A stretch of 60,498 nucleotides of DNA from Syntrophaceae bacterium (GTDB lineage: Bacteria > Desulfobacterota > Syntrophia > Syntrophales > Smithellaceae). A program made the translations under genes and the position numbers. Positions 19,252 to 28,596 of this stretch are shown one piece after another (position 1 is the first letter of the stretch; every line of letters starts with the position of its first letter). The notes under the pieces are model-generated. The model made no database searches. It was not told the origin of the DNA and saw nothing but the letters and a program-made list of their open reading frames with translations. The stretch covers positions 68,324 to 128,821 of the forward strand of contig JAHDKI010000012.1 in assembly GCA_018436925.1 (NCBI GenBank), written 5' to 3'.

Positions 19252-20829
19252 TTATGTGGCGCCATCCAGCACCGCGCGGACCTTTTCGGCCAAGGCGTCC
19301 ATGGAAAAAGGTTTTTGAATGAAATTGACGCCCTCATCCAAAACACCGTGATGGGCAATGACATTTTCCGTATAGCCGGACATGAAAAGAATTTTGATTT
19401 CGGGATGGAAGGAACGGATTTTTTCCGCCAGAAGCGGTCCGTTCATTTCCGGCATGACGACATCGGTGACAAGCAGATGGATGCCGCCCCGGTGCGCCTC
19501 GGCCGCCGCTATCGCCTGCGAAGGGCTGGAAAAGGCCAGAACCGAATAGCCGAATTTCTCCAGCATCAGGATCGCCATGGAGAGGATGGACGATTCATCC
19601 TCTACGAGCAAAACGGTTTCAAAGCCTTGGCGCTGCGCCGGAGACGCCGACGATTGCCGAATGGGCTCAACATCCTTTTTTTGCCTGGGCAGATAAACCT
19701 TGAAAGTGGCTCCCACGCCGGGCTCGCTGTAAACGTTGATGAACCCGCCGTTTTGTTTGACGATGCCGTAAACCGTCGCCAGGCCCAGCCCCGTTCCTTT
19801 GTTTTCCGTTTTCTTTGTGGAGAAAAAAGGTTCGAAGATCTTTTGCACGGTTTCCGCATTCATGCCGTGACCGTTGTCGCTGACGGAGAGCATCACAAAA
19901 TCGCCAGGCTTTGCCTCCGGATTTCCGGCGCAATACGCCTCGTCGATAGACACAATATCGGTTTCAATGGTGATCCGGCCTCCATCGGTGATGGCGTCGC
20001 GCGCGTTGATGCACAGGTTGACCAGAATCTGATCGATTTGCGACGGGTCCATCTTCACCGGACAGATTGCGGAGACGGGCATCCAGGCCAGATCGATGTC
20101 TTCGCCGATCAAGATCCTAAGCATCTTGATCATCCCGGCCAGAACTTCATTCAAATCGAGAACCCGGGGCGCGGCAATCTGTTTGCGGGCGAAGGCCAAC
20201 AGCTGGCTGGTCAGGTCCGCCGAACGCTGGGCGGCCTTGCGAATATCCTGAAGGTGCTTGCCCAGGGGCATATCGGCGTCCAATTCGGCCAGGGCAATGT
20301 CGGCGTTGCCGATGATGACCGCCAGCATGTTGTTGAAATCATGCGCGACCCCGCCGGCCAGCCTGCCGATGGATTCCATTTTCCGGGACTGGAGCAGCTG
20401 TTCTTCCAGCCGTTTGCGTTCCGTAATGTCCTCCGAAATGCCCAAAAGATAAAGCGGTCTGCCTTCTTTATCCAGAATCGGAATCTTTCGGGTATGGTAG
20501 ATGCGTTTTAGATTGTTTCCGGTGCGGATCATCTCTTCCGGAATGTCGATAATCGTATTGGCGTTGAGCGCTTCACGGTCTCTGGCTACAAAGGCGTCCG
20601 CTTCCTTCTTCGGGAAAATATCGTAATCCGTCTTTCCCAGGGCAATCTCCTGATCGGTCCCTTTCAACCGGTCGGCGGTTTTGTTGAACCGGATGAATTT
20701 GAGCGACTCGGCTTCCTTGACGAAAATCAGCATGGGAATATGCTCAATGATGGTATTGAGAAATTCCTCGCTCATTTCCAGCTCGTGAATTCGATTGATC
20801 AACTCTTCGTAGGTCGGCTTTTCCGCCAC
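19252..20829 (-). CDS. PAS-containing hybrid histidine kinase with receiver
   Basis: A soluble kinase of 525 residues. It has a short N-terminal coiled helix, one PAS domain at about 20-138 ending in ISEDITERKRLEEQ, a phosphoacceptor helix with LAGGVAHDFNNML (His163), and an ATPase domain with SDNGHGMNAETVQKIFEPFF and GTGLGLATVYGIV. The C-terminal receiver (about 408-525) has LLVEDESSILSMA, and its Asp lies in LVTDVVMPEMNGP. No membrane helix is visible. It resembles the 11.5 kb hybrid kinase in layout but has only one PAS domain. Its partner is not encoded next to it. Confidence 0.88.
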   Translation of the reverse strand: MAEKPTYEELINRIHELEMSEEFLNTIIEHIPMLIFVKEAESLKFIRFNKTADRLKGTDQEIALGKTDYDIFPKKEADAFVARDREALNANTIIDIPEEMIRTGNNLKRIYHTRKIPILDKEGRPLYLLGISEDITERKRLEEQLLQSRKMESIGRLAGGVAHDFNNMLAVIIGNADIALAELDADMPLGKHLQDIRKAAQRSADLTSQLLAFARKQIAAPRVLDLNEVLAGMIKMLRILIGEDIDLAWMPVSAICPVKMDPSQIDQILVNLCINARDAITDGGRITIETDIVSIDEAYCAGNPEAKPGDFVMLSVSDNGHGMNAETVQKIFEPFFSTKKTENKGTGLGLATVYGIVKQNGGFINVYSEPGVGATFKVYLPRQKKDVEPIRQSSASPAQRQGFETVLLVEDESSILSMAILMLEKFGYSVLAFSSPSQAIAAAEAHRGGIHLLVTDVVMPEMNGPLLAEKIRSFHPEIKILFMSGYTENVIAHHGVLDEGVNFIQKPFSMDALAEKVRAVLDGAT

Positions 20830-21119
20830 GATGATCCACTCCGGTTAAAACCAGATATCAAAGAGTCTCCCGAACGCGGCAAGCGACGCTTCAGGCCCCC
20901 TTGCGCTTTGCGCGGTGTCAGCGTATCAAGCGCGCCGGGTTATATCAAGCATAATGTTGGCTGCGAAAAGACGAACCGGCGATCCGCCGGATGTGTCCTT
21001 CGGAATCGTTGTATCCGGCCAGAAGCGGCGCAGCGCAACTGCCCGACATCGACCCCAGCACACCGGCCTTCCGCAGTCGAAAGCCGGGGATCAGATAAAG
21101 CACGCACCGATAAAGCGCA

Positions 21120-22103
21120 TCATCTGTCGATGGCCATCTTGAGCGTTTCGATATTCAAATTCCCACCGGACATGATCATCACGACTTTCTTTCCGGCCAA
21201 TCGATCCCGGATTTTGTAGGCGGCCATCAGCGAAACGGCGCCCGCCGCCTCGGCCAGATTGTGAGTCGCCGACAGCGCCATTCGGATGCCTTCGAAAATT
21301 TCTTCTTCGGTCAAAAGGACCACGTCGTTTATCGCATCGCGAAGAATGACATACGGCAGATGGAATACGCTGCGAGCCGCCAGCCCGTCCGCGATGGTGT
21401 GGGCTTCGTCTAAAACCACAATTTCGCCCTTCTTCCACGAGCTGTAAAAGGACGGGGCGCTTTGCGGCTCCACGCCGATGATTTCGATGTCCGGCCGGAA
21501 GGCCCGGGCGGTTTTCAAGATGGAGGCGCAGCCGGCGCCGCCGCCGATGGGACAGATGATCACATCCGCCTCCGGCAGGTCCTCCAGGATCTCCACCGCC
21601 ATGGTCGCGTGTCCGTTGAGAATTTCCGGCTCGTTTCCCTGTTGGACATAATAGTAGCCCGCGGAGTCGACCAGCTCTTCGCAATAGGACTGCGCGTCGT
21701 AGAAATCCGCGCCGTGAACAATAACCTCGGCGCCGTAGCTTTCGATGATTCGGTTGATTTCAGGGTTGTTGTTTTCCGGCACAACGACCGTGCAGGGCAC
21801 GCAAAACCACTGTCCCGCCCAGGCCATCGCCAGACCGTGATTGCCGCGCGTGGCCACCAGAACGCCCGCCTCCAGTTCCGCCTGGGACAGGTGATGGAAA
21901 AAGTTCAGCGCCCCGCGAATTTTAAACGATCCGGTCGGGTTATGATTTTCATGCTTGACAAAGGCCTCGCAGCCCAAAAGGCGCGACAGCTCCGAATAGT
22001 GGGTCAGGCTGGTCCGGTTGAGGTAGCGCTTAATGACCGATTTTGCCATGAAAATATTGGTGAGGTTCACCCGTTGTGCCATCTGCTCATATTTCTTCAA
22101 CAT
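21120..22103 (-). CDS. Threonine/serine dehydratase-like PLP enzyme
   Basis: Fold-type II PLP enzyme of 327 residues, close to threonine ammonia-lyase and serine racemase. The PLP lysine lies in NPTGSFKIRGALNF, the phosphate-binding glycine loop is CPIGGGAGCAS, and ATRGNHGLAMAWA is the typical substrate loop. It lacks the C-terminal regulatory ACT domains of biosynthetic IlvA, so it is the short catabolic-like form. It may still supply 2-oxobutyrate for isoleucine. The ATG at 22103 is preferred over 22127 because AAGGAGG sits just ahead. It follows kdtA by 25 bases and is probably co-transcribed with it. Confidence 0.85.
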   Translation of the reverse strand: MLKKYEQMAQRVNLTNIFMAKSVIKRYLNRTSLTHYSELSRLLGCEAFVKHENHNPTGSFKIRGALNFFHHLSQAELEAGVLVATRGNHGLAMAWAGQWFCVPCTVVVPENNNPEINRIIESYGAEVIVHGADFYDAQSYCEELVDSAGYYYVQQGNEPEILNGHATMAVEILEDLPEADVIICPIGGGAGCASILKTARAFRPDIEIIGVEPQSAPSFYSSWKKGEIVVLDEAHTIADGLAARSVFHLPYVILRDAINDVVLLTEEEIFEGIRMALSATHNLAEAAGAVSLMAAYKIRDRLAGKKVVMIMSGGNLNIETLKMAIDR

Positions 22104-22128
22104 AACTCCTCCTTGCCGCCTTCGCATT

Positions 22129-23433
22129 TCATCCGCTTTCGCGCTCCAGATGGCGGCGGATCATCTCCGCGTAACGGCCCGCCGCGCCTCTATTGGCTAA
22201 AACCACCGCCCGTCCTTTTTCTCCCCGCACCCGCAGGTCCTGCGCATCGTCTAGCAACTTCAATATATTCTGCTGCAGGTCCGAAACGTTCCGAATGCGC
22301 ACCCCGGCGCCCGCTTCTTCTAAAAGCGCCGCCTCGGAACTGAAATCATCCATCGACGGACCATACAAAACCACTTTCCCCCAGGCGGCGGGCTCCAGGA
22401 TGTTCTGGCCGCCCCGGGGCACGAGTGATCCGCCGCAGTAAACGATTTCCGCCAGGGAATAAACTTTAAACAGCTCGCCGATCACATCGATCACCAGAAC
22501 TTTCTCTCCACGGCGCATCCGGCCGGCGCGCATTTCACTTGCGGTCAGAATCTCCTTGATCCCCTTTTGCCGGAGGAGTTCAAGCACCTCGCGTGTTCGC
22601 TCGACATGCCTGGGAACGAGGATCAATCCGTAATCCGGACGAACGTTTAAGATCGCCTGATACGTCCGGATGACGGCATCCTCTTCGCCGGGGTGGGTGC
22701 TGCCCGCCACGAAAAACTTTTCTCCCGTCCTGAGGCCGAATCGTCTTGCCGTCTCTTCATAAAGAGCGGGCGAGGCCAATGCCGAAAGCGCGTCATACTT
22801 TGCGTTGCCCAGAACCTTGATTATTGCATCGTCCATGCCCATCTGACCGATCCGCAGGGCATCTGTGCGCGAAATCATCCCCGCTTCGGTGATATCGCCA
22901 AGTGCCCGCTTCCAGAAAAACCGGGTGCGATAATATTTCTTAAACGAGCGGGGAGAAATCCGGCCGTTGGCCAAAAGCACACCGATGCCCCGCCTGCGGC
23001 AGGCGGCCAGAAAATTCGGCCACAGTTCCGTTTCAACCAAAACAAATAGATCCGGCCCGACCTGATTCAGCATGCGGTTGACGGCAAAGGGCAAATCGAG
23101 GGGAAAATAAATGAAGGCATCGGCGTCGGCGATCAGATGTCGAGCCATTTCCTGGCCGGTTTCCGTGGACGTGGAAACAATAATTCTGTAAGCCGGGCTC
23201 TGTTGTTTCAGCGCGGCCACGATCGGGGCGGCGGCGGTGACTTCCCCCACCGATACGGCATGGATCCAGACCCGGCGCCCCGGCCCAACACGTTCAAGAA
23301 TGGACTTTTGCCTGCCGGACAGTTTTTGGATGAAGCTGTTTCGATATTTCCCCGTCAAGCGCATTTTGATAAGAAAAAACACAAGCCCCGGAATCGCCAG
23401 GATCATCAAAAGGATGTTGTAAACGCCTCTCAT
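22129..23433 (-). CDS. waaA: 3-deoxy-D-manno-octulosonic acid (Kdo) transferase
   Basis: KdtA/WaaA adds Kdo to the lipid A precursor at the inner face of the inner membrane. The 434-residue protein starts with a membrane anchor (ILLMILAIPGLVFFLIK), then has the Kdo transferase signature WIHAVSVGEVTAAAP and later STSTETGQ, VETELWPNFLAACRRRGI and GSTHPGEEDAVI. The C-terminal GT-B half has GGSLVPRGGQNILEPAAWG. The start at 23433 is chosen by family alignment; an in-frame start at 23559 would add 42 non-homologous residues. It shows that the cell makes LPS. Confidence 0.92.
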   Translation of the reverse strand: MRGVYNILLMILAIPGLVFFLIKMRLTGKYRNSFIQKLSGRQKSILERVGPGRRVWIHAVSVGEVTAAAPIVAALKQQSPAYRIIVSTSTETGQEMARHLIADADAFIYFPLDLPFAVNRMLNQVGPDLFVLVETELWPNFLAACRRRGIGVLLANGRISPRSFKKYYRTRFFWKRALGDITEAGMISRTDALRIGQMGMDDAIIKVLGNAKYDALSALASPALYEETARRFGLRTGEKFFVAGSTHPGEEDAVIRTYQAILNVRPDYGLILVPRHVERTREVLELLRQKGIKEILTASEMRAGRMRRGEKVLVIDVIGELFKVYSLAEIVYCGGSLVPRGGQNILEPAAWGKVVLYGPSMDDFSSEAALLEEAGAGVRIRNVSDLQQNILKLLDDAQDLRVRGEKGRAVVLANRGAAGRYAEMIRRHLERESG

Positions 23434-23552
23434 GCGCGCATAATCAGTATTTTCCCGATCCGTGTCAAGTTTTTCCTTTGCCCCGACCGGCCAAGACGGC
23501 CGCGGCCGGGATAAAAGGGCCCTCAAAAACATCTTTTGCGGCGACGTGCGGA

Positions 23553-23579
23553 TTGACACGCAAACGGCTTTGGTATATC
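23553..23579 (+). promoter_or_regulatory. Candidate promoter of rpe
   Basis: TTGACA at 23553-23558 and TATATC at 23574-23579 have a 15-base spacer, shorter than ideal. They lie just ahead of the rpe ribosome site AAAAGGAG. Confidence 0.45.
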
Positions 23580-23607
23580 TGAAAGGCCGGAAAAGGAGAA
23601 ACTCCCC

Positions 23608-24270
23608 ATGAAATTGATCGCCCCTTCCATTCTATCCGCCGACGGCGGAAAGCTGGCCGAGGAAATCCGGGCTGTTGAAAAAGCCGGCGCGGACTGGATT
23701 CACGTGGATGTTATGGACGGCCATTTTGTTCCCAACATCACGATGGGGCCGGCAATCATCGGCGCGCTCAGAAAGGCGACAAATCTGCCTTTCGATGTGC
23801 ACCTTATGATCCGGAATCCCGACGAGTATATCGAATCGTTCGCCGCCGCGGGCGCGGACTATCTCACGGTGCACGTCGAAGCATCCACGCATCTGCATCG
23901 CACCGTCGAGCTCATTAAAAAGACGGGGAAGAAAGCGGGGGTTTCGCTCAATCCGGCCACGCCGCTCGGTCTGCTTGAAGAGATTCTGCCCCAGCTTGAT
24001 CTCGTTTTGATCATGTCGGTCAACCCCGGTTTCGGGGGCCAGGCTTTTATCGAAAGCGCGCTTGCCAAAATCAGAAAAGCTGCCGCCATGACGGCGGCGC
24101 TCGACCGAAAACCGCTTCTGGAAGTGGACGGCGGCGTGAATCTTCAGAATATCGCGTCAATCGCCCAAGCCGGCGCCGATGTCCTGGTCGCAGGCGCGGC
24201 CGTTTTCGGAACGGCTGACTATGCTGAAACGATCGCCGCGCTGAAAAACGCCGCGAACAGCCCCGGATGA
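23608..24270 (+). CDS. rpe: Ribulose-phosphate 3-epimerase
   Basis: Converts ribulose 5-phosphate to xylulose 5-phosphate in the pentose phosphate pathway. The 220-residue TIM barrel has the metal-binding and catalytic motifs [49 protein letters not shown] and EVDGGVN, with the phosphate-binding VAGAAVFG at the end. AAAAGGAG precedes the ATG. It is divergent from kdtA and convergent with the 3-hydroxyacyl-CoA dehydrogenase gene. Confidence 0.96.
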   Translation: MKLIAPSILSADGGKLAEEIRAVEKAGADWIHVDVMDGHFVPNITMGPAIIGALRKATNLPFDVHLMIRNPDEYIESFAAAGADYLTVHVEASTHLHRTVELIKKTGKKAGVSLNPATPLGLLEEILPQLDLVLIMSVNPGFGGQAFIESALAKIRKAAAMTAALDRKPLLEVDGGVNLQNIASIAQAGADVLVAGAAVFGTADYAETIAALKNAANSPG

Positions 24271-24293
24271 TCCTTTTTTAACACTCCTCCTGC

Positions 24294-24327
24294 ATCAGCG
24301 GCGAAAGGACGTCCTTCCGCCGCTGAT
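24294..24327. repeat. REP-like palindrome between rpe and hbd
   Basis: A 34-base near-perfect palindrome: ATCAGCGGCG and CGCCGCTGAT flank an inner AAGGAC/GTCCTT core, with one mismatched pair. It lies between two convergent genes and has no T-run on either strand, so it is not a standard terminator. Its GGACGTCC centre recalls REP elements mobilised by RAYT transposases, and a RAYT fragment lies at the window's end. Confidence 0.5.
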
Positions 24328-24338
24328 CGGATGCGGAC

Positions 24339-25196
24339 TCATTTCTTCGAGTAATCGTAAACCCCTCGGCCGGACTTGCGTCCCAGATTGCCCGCGCGCA
24401 CCAGTTTGCGCAGAAGCGGCGACGGGCGGTATTTGTCTCCCAGCTCACGGTGCATGCCTTCGCAGATGCGAAGCTGCGTGTCCAGGCCGATGAGATCGCC
24501 CAGCGCCAGCGGCCCGATCGGATGGTTGCAGCCCAGCTGCATCGCCTTGTCGATGTCCTCGGGCGTGGCCAGGCCTTCATCCAGAACAAAGAAAGCCTCG
24601 TTGATCATGGAACACAAAATCCGATTGACCACAAAAGCCGGCGCCTCTTTGACCATCACAACGTCCTTGCCGATTTTTTTGCCCCAGGCCTTGGCAATCT
24701 CCACCGTCTCGTCGGACGTCTGCTGTCCGCGAATGACTTCCAGAAGCTTCATCACGGGCACCGGATTGAAGAAATGGGTCCCGATAAAGCGATCCGGCCG
24801 CTTGGTAATCGCGGCCATTTCGGTGATGCTCAGGCCCGAGGTGTTGGTGAAAAACAGGCAAGAGGAGGGAACAACGTCTTCGAGCTCCGCATAGACCTTC
24901 TTTTTAAGATCCATCAGCTCAATCACCACCTCGACGACGACATCCGCGTCCGAGGCGGCTTCCCGAATGTCGAGGGTCGGTTTGATGCGGCTCAGAATAT
25001 CGTCCATCCGCTGCTGATCGATCTTGCCTTTTTCGACGTCCCGTCCGAGATTCTTTTTGATCGTGTTCATCCCGTTATCAATGAACCTCTGCTCAATATC
25101 CCGCAGGGTAACGTTAAATCCGGCGGCCGCGCAAACCTGCGCGATCCCGTTGCCCATGAGCCCTGCGCCCAACACACACACTTTTTTAATATCCAT
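24339..25196 (-). CDS. hbd: 3-hydroxybutyryl-CoA (3-hydroxyacyl-CoA) dehydrogenase
   Basis: NAD-dependent enzyme of 285 residues that oxidises 3-hydroxyacyl-CoA or reduces acetoacetyl-CoA. The Rossmann motif [17 protein letters not shown] is near the start, and [13 protein letters not shown] and [16 protein letters not shown] are the family signatures containing the catalytic histidine. The C-terminal helical domain has [22 protein letters not shown] at 25196 fits AGGAGG seven bases upstream; a GTG two codons earlier is possible. In a syntroph it belongs to butyrate or fatty-acid beta-oxidation, but no other pathway gene is adjacent. Confidence 0.92.
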   Translation of the reverse strand: MDIKKVCVLGAGLMGNGIAQVCAAAGFNVTLRDIEQRFIDNGMNTIKKNLGRDVEKGKIDQQRMDDILSRIKPTLDIREAASDADVVVEVVIELMDLKKKVYAELEDVVPSSCLFFTNTSGLSITEMAAITKRPDRFIGTHFFNPVPVMKLLEVIRGQQTSDETVEIAKAWGKKIGKDVVMVKEAPAFVVNRILCSMINEAFFVLDEGLATPEDIDKAMQLGCNHPIGPLALGDLIGLDTQLRICEGMHRELGDKYRPSPLLRKLVRAGNLGRKSGRGVYDYSKK

Positions 25197-25366
25197 CGGC
25201 ACACCTCCTGTTGGTTTGAAAAAAAAGCGGAAGCTGTCCGCTTTTCACTGCTAAAAAAAGCCTTTCAAGCTGTCGGACGGTAACAGACCCGATGCAGCCA
25301 AGTCAAGGAAAATGCCCGGCGCTTTTCTTCTGTTGAAACTCCCGTCGCATTGTGTCAGTATCCGCC

Positions 25367-25876
25367 ATGCACATTTACATTGATGGATACAACCTGATCC
25401 GCCAATCCGCGGATTTAAAACGCTTTGAAAGACAGAGTCTTGAAGCGGGACGCCATGCGCTGATCGCCTGGCTGGCTTCCTATCGCCAGAGTAAAGACCA
25501 TCGGATCACCGTTGTCTTCGACGGCTGGAAAGAAGGGTCTCCCGTCGAGGAACGAGACGTCAGTCGGGGCATTATGATTATTTACTCGGGCCGGGGTGTC
25601 AAGGCTGACGACGTGCTCAAAAGAATCATCGCGACGTCGGATGAAGAGTTGCTCGTCGTTTCGTCCGACCGGGAAATCGCGTCCTTCGCCCAGCGCCACG
25701 GCCGAGCGTCCGTGTCGTCTCCGGAATTCGAAACCCTGGTCAACCGCGCGGCCGCGGGCGACGGCCGAGAAGAAAAAGACGACGAAGACCGTTTCCAGCG
25801 CGTCGGCAAAAAAGGACCCGCCCGCCGGCCGTCCCGCTCTCGCAAACTCACCCTGACAAAAATACGAAAACTCTAA
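25367..25876 (+). CDS. YacP-like NYN-domain RNase
   Basis: A 169-residue protein of the YacP/Rae1-like NYN family (PIN-fold nuclease). The start MHIYIDGYNLIRQSADL carries the first catalytic Asp and the Asn, VVFDGWKEG the next acidic strand, KADDVLKRII a third, and VVSSDREIASFAQRHG a fourth. The tail from about residue 125 is rich in Lys and Arg and may bind RNA. It has no clear ribosome site; a GTG at 25352 is an alternative start. Its 3' end overlaps the convergent holA gene by four bases. YacP-family proteins cleave mRNA in ribosomes in Bacillus; a similar role here is inferred. Confidence 0.75.
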   Translation: MHIYIDGYNLIRQSADLKRFERQSLEAGRHALIAWLASYRQSKDHRITVVFDGWKEGSPVEERDVSRGIMIIYSGRGVKADDVLKRIIATSDEELLVVSSDREIASFAQRHGRASVSSPEFETLVNRAAAGDGREEKDDEDRFQRVGKKGPARRPSRSRKLTLTKIRKL

Positions 25877-27228
25877 GCGCAGGCCTTCATGACGAAACGC
25901 TCCAACAGGAGCCTCGGATCGGTGGCCGAGGATTTCATCTCCCGGTCTATTTGCAGCAACTCCTCCAGATACCGAAGCAATACCGGATAAGAAAACCGCC
26001 CGCAGGATTTAAGCGCGTTGTAAACGACATAGGGGTGTTTATTGATGAGCAGATCGTCTTTCTTGGCCGCTTCCGAGCCGAGGGCGGCCACAAGCGGATA
26101 GACATGTTTCTGAAAAGAGGGAAATTCCATGGCCGCATTGAATTTCGGCAAGGCGCCCGATTCCCGGAGGATCAAGGCCTGGATCAACATGCGGATTTCA
26201 CGGCTGATCATGGTCAGAATCATCAGATGATGCGCGCCCTGATCCAAAAGCGCGTTTAAGGCCGCAAGCGCCACGGCGGCGTTTTTTTCACTCAAGGCCT
26301 TGGTCAAATCAAAGATGGAATCCTCTTTCGTGCGTCCGACAACCGCCTCGACATCATCGGCCTCAATGACGGTCCGGTCGCCCGCATAGGCGATTAGCTT
26401 CTGCAATTCGTTCATGGATGGCCGCAATTGAAATCCCGTTTTTCTGCCCAAGGCCATCCAGGCGTCGGAGGCGAGCGTCTTTCCCGCTTCGGTCAGCAGG
26501 CCTTGCGCAGATTGCCTGAAAGTCTCGCGGGTCAGTGTTTCTCCCTTCACTTCGCCGAAGTGCAAGACCACCCCGATTGTTTCGATGAGCTTAAAAAGTT
26601 TCTTTCGCCGGTCCACCGAATCCGCCGTCAGGATCAAACAATTGCCGGGTCCAAAACCGTCCTCTAAAAGACGCGCCAGCCGATCCGCGGGGTCCGCGGC
26701 GTTTTTGCCGTCCGGCACCCCTCCCCGAACGGCGCATGCCTCGACGACGCGCGGCAGCCATAAATGCCTGTCTTCTCCGTCGTCGCCTTCGACGGCCCGG
26801 CGCCATTGCTCATCGGAAATTTTCCGCCACCCGTCGTTTTGGACATCCTCCCAGTCGAAACCGGCAAGTTGCAGAAACACGGCGAACCATGCAACCGCCT
26901 TGTCGGGACTGTCCTGAAGCAAGCTGCGGATTTTGGCGATCACGTCGATTATTTTTTCACGGGATTGGAGCACGGTGGTTTGTTTGACGACCACCACTTT
27001 GGAACCGCCCAGCAAAGAGGCGGACAGCAGGTGATCGCGGATGAGGTCGAAGTCGGCCGTGTCGCCGTCCACCGAAAAAAGGCTGAAGTCCCGGTCGGCC
27101 GGGGCAACCAGCAGCTCGACGATCCGGCAAAGCGCATCATGGATCAGATCATCTTCCTCGCCGTACAAAAGATAGCAGGGCGCGACTTTCCCCTTTTTCA
27201 AATCGGCGATGACTTTATCCAAGATCAT
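25873..27228 (-). CDS. holA: DNA polymerase III delta subunit with an insertion
   Basis: Clamp-loader delta subunit that opens the sliding clamp. The N-terminal part (CYLLYGEEDDLIHDALCRIV, SLLGGSKVVVVKQ) and the C-terminal AAA+ helical parts (LRPSMNELQKLIAYAGDR, FDLTKALSEKNAAVALAAL) match HolA. At 451 residues it is about 100 longer than usual. The excess is an insertion at roughly residues 95-185, Trp-rich and charged (WEDVQNDGWRKISDEQWRR), between the Rossmann-like strands, after which the family pattern resumes at LILTADSVDRRKKLFK. The insertion is unlike anything I recognise. Composition and frame are continuous, so it is not a frameshift. Confidence 0.85.
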   Translation of the reverse strand: MILDKVIADLKKGKVAPCYLLYGEEDDLIHDALCRIVELLVAPADRDFSLFSVDGDTADFDLIRDHLLSASLLGGSKVVVVKQTTVLQSREKIIDVIAKIRSLLQDSPDKAVAWFAVFLQLAGFDWEDVQNDGWRKISDEQWRRAVEGDDGEDRHLWLPRVVEACAVRGGVPDGKNAADPADRLARLLEDGFGPGNCLILTADSVDRRKKLFKLIETIGVVLHFGEVKGETLTRETFRQSAQGLLTEAGKTLASDAWMALGRKTGFQLRPSMNELQKLIAYAGDRTVIEADDVEAVVGRTKEDSIFDLTKALSEKNAAVALAALNALLDQGAHHLMILTMISREIRMLIQALILRESGALPKFNAAMEFPSFQKHVYPLVAALGSEAAKKDDLLINKHPYVVYNALKSCGRFSYPVLLRYLEELLQIDREMKSSATDPRLLLERFVMKACA

Positions 27229-27254
27229 GGGCGGTCCGGAATCAAAAAGAGACT

Positions 27255-27905
27255 TCAGACAATGACGTATTTCTTGATATGTTTGACAACCTGCGCCGGA
27301 TCATCAATCAGCTGAATCATTTCAATATCAGCCGGATCGATCATGTGATGCTCCAGCATGGTGTTTTGCAGCCAGTCGAGCATTCCCTGCCAGTAGGCGC
27401 GCCCCATGAGAATCAAAGGAAAGCTCTTCACGCGCTTGGTCTGAATGAGCGTGAGCGCCTCAAACAATTCGTCCATGGTGCCGTAGCCGCCGGGCAAAAT
27501 CACATAAGCCAGCGCGGATTTGACAAACATCACTTTGCGAATAAAAAAGTATTTATAATCAATCTGAATATTGGCGAAGGGATTGGGTTTTTGTTCATAC
27601 GGCAGTTTGATGTTCATACCGACGGAAACCCCGCCGGCTTCGGCCGCTCCCTTGTTGGCCGCTTCCATGAGCCCCGGCCCGCCGCCGGTAATAACGCTGA
27701 ATCCCTCCAGAGCCAGCAGCCGGCCGAGCTCTTCGCCCATCTGATAATAGGGATCCCCCGGTTTGACGCGCGCGGAACCAAAAACGGTAACGGCATTGCG
27801 GACCTTGGACAGAACTTCAATCGATTCGACAAACTCCGCCATGATCCGGAAAATCCGCCAGGATTCCTCAATCGACAGAGAATCGATCAGATACTGCTTT
27901 TCCAT
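27255..27905 (-). CDS. LOG-family nucleoside monophosphate phosphoribohydrolase-like protein
   Basis: A 216-residue Rossmann-fold protein of the Lonely Guy / TIGR00730 family. The motifs GGGPGLMEAANKGA and PGGYGTMDELFE are diagnostic; the latter holds the catalytic Arg/Glu region of characterised LOG enzymes, which cut cytokinin ribotides or AMP/IMP to base plus ribose phosphate. FGSARVKPGDPYY near residues 43-55 is the N-terminal nucleotide loop. In bacteria its role is usually nucleotide salvage or stress, and the true substrate is unknown. It lies 26 bases downstream of holA on the opposite coordinate side and 64 bases before rpsU, all on the minus strand. Confidence 0.85.
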   Translation of the reverse strand: MEKQYLIDSLSIEESWRIFRIMAEFVESIEVLSKVRNAVTVFGSARVKPGDPYYQMGEELGRLLALEGFSVITGGGPGLMEAANKGAAEAGGVSVGMNIKLPYEQKPNPFANIQIDYKYFFIRKVMFVKSALAYVILPGGYGTMDELFEALTLIQTKRVKSFPLILMGRAYWQGMLDWLQNTMLEHHMIDPADIEMIQLIDDPAQVVKHIKKYVIV

Positions 27906-27969
27906 ATTCCCCTCGTCGGATCACAAAGGCCGGAGAACGACGCCGGTCAGCGGATCTTCATGAATCGGC

Positions 27970-28161
27970 TTAATTGCCGCGACGGCGCTGGACCTTGGCC
28001 AGCCTGCGGCGCGCTTCAATGGTTTTTCTCTTTTTCTTGACGGACGGTTTTTCGTAGGCCCGGCGAACCTTAAGCTCCTTGAAAAGACCGCTTTTGGAAA
28101 GCTTGTTTTTCAGAATTTTCAACGCTTTTTCAACATCGTTATCGATCACTTTTACTTCCAA
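27970..28161 (-). CDS. rpsU: Small ribosomal subunit protein bS21
   Basis: A 63-residue basic protein with the S21 pattern: VIDNDVEKALKILKNKL at the N-terminus, then FKELKVRRAYEKPSVKKKRK and an Arg-rich tail. It binds the platform of the 30S subunit and helps mRNA selection. GAAGGAGGAG precedes the ATG. The upstream palindrome GATTTTATAAAATC at 28178-28191 may contain the -10 region of its promoter. Confidence 0.93.
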   Translation of the reverse strand: MEVKVIDNDVEKALKILKNKLSKSGLFKELKVRRAYEKPSVKKKRKTIEARRRLAKVQRRRGN

Positions 28162-28596
28162 ATTCTTCTCCTCCTTCGATTTTATAAAATCAATAATCAG
28201 CGATGATTCATCCGGTGGATTTCAAACGCAAAAAAAGGGCAGCACGGCGCTCGAAGCTTCGTTTTCTTCGGCCGTCAACCACCCTACTTTCCAATGCGGA
28301 TTAAATCACGCTCCTTGCCAATCAATTTCCCGAATCGGGACGACCAAGTGCACCTGGCTCGGATTGCCTATGCCGGCAAACCCTCGCTGATGCCCTGCAT
28401 GCACTGAAGTTCATTGAATTTTATTGGACTTCCGTGCAATGACAGAAGTCTATATGCGATTTGCGTTGAAATTGCAACTAAAATAAACAACCCGCAAAGG
28501 TTGTTTGCAGGCTTGCGAAGGGTTCTGCCCCGGAACGTAAAATCTTCCGAAGCTCAATGCCGGGAAATTCAAACCCCTTCGATAGTTCGCCACTAT
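28162..28596. other. 435-base intergenic region between rpsU and the lplA-like gene
   Basis: No credible coding frame was found on either strand. The left end holds the rpsU ribosome site and the AT palindrome at 28178-28191. A hairpin at 28485-28506 looks like the minus-strand terminator of the lplA-like gene. The middle part, 28210-28470, shows nothing I can name. Confidence 0.6.
28477..28506 (-). terminator. Probable terminator of the gcvH-lplA transcript
   Basis: On the minus strand an AAACAACC/GGTTGTTT stem with a six-base loop is followed by ATTTTAG. It lies about 90 bases after the lplA stop codon. The T-run is short, so strength is uncertain. Confidence 0.5.
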
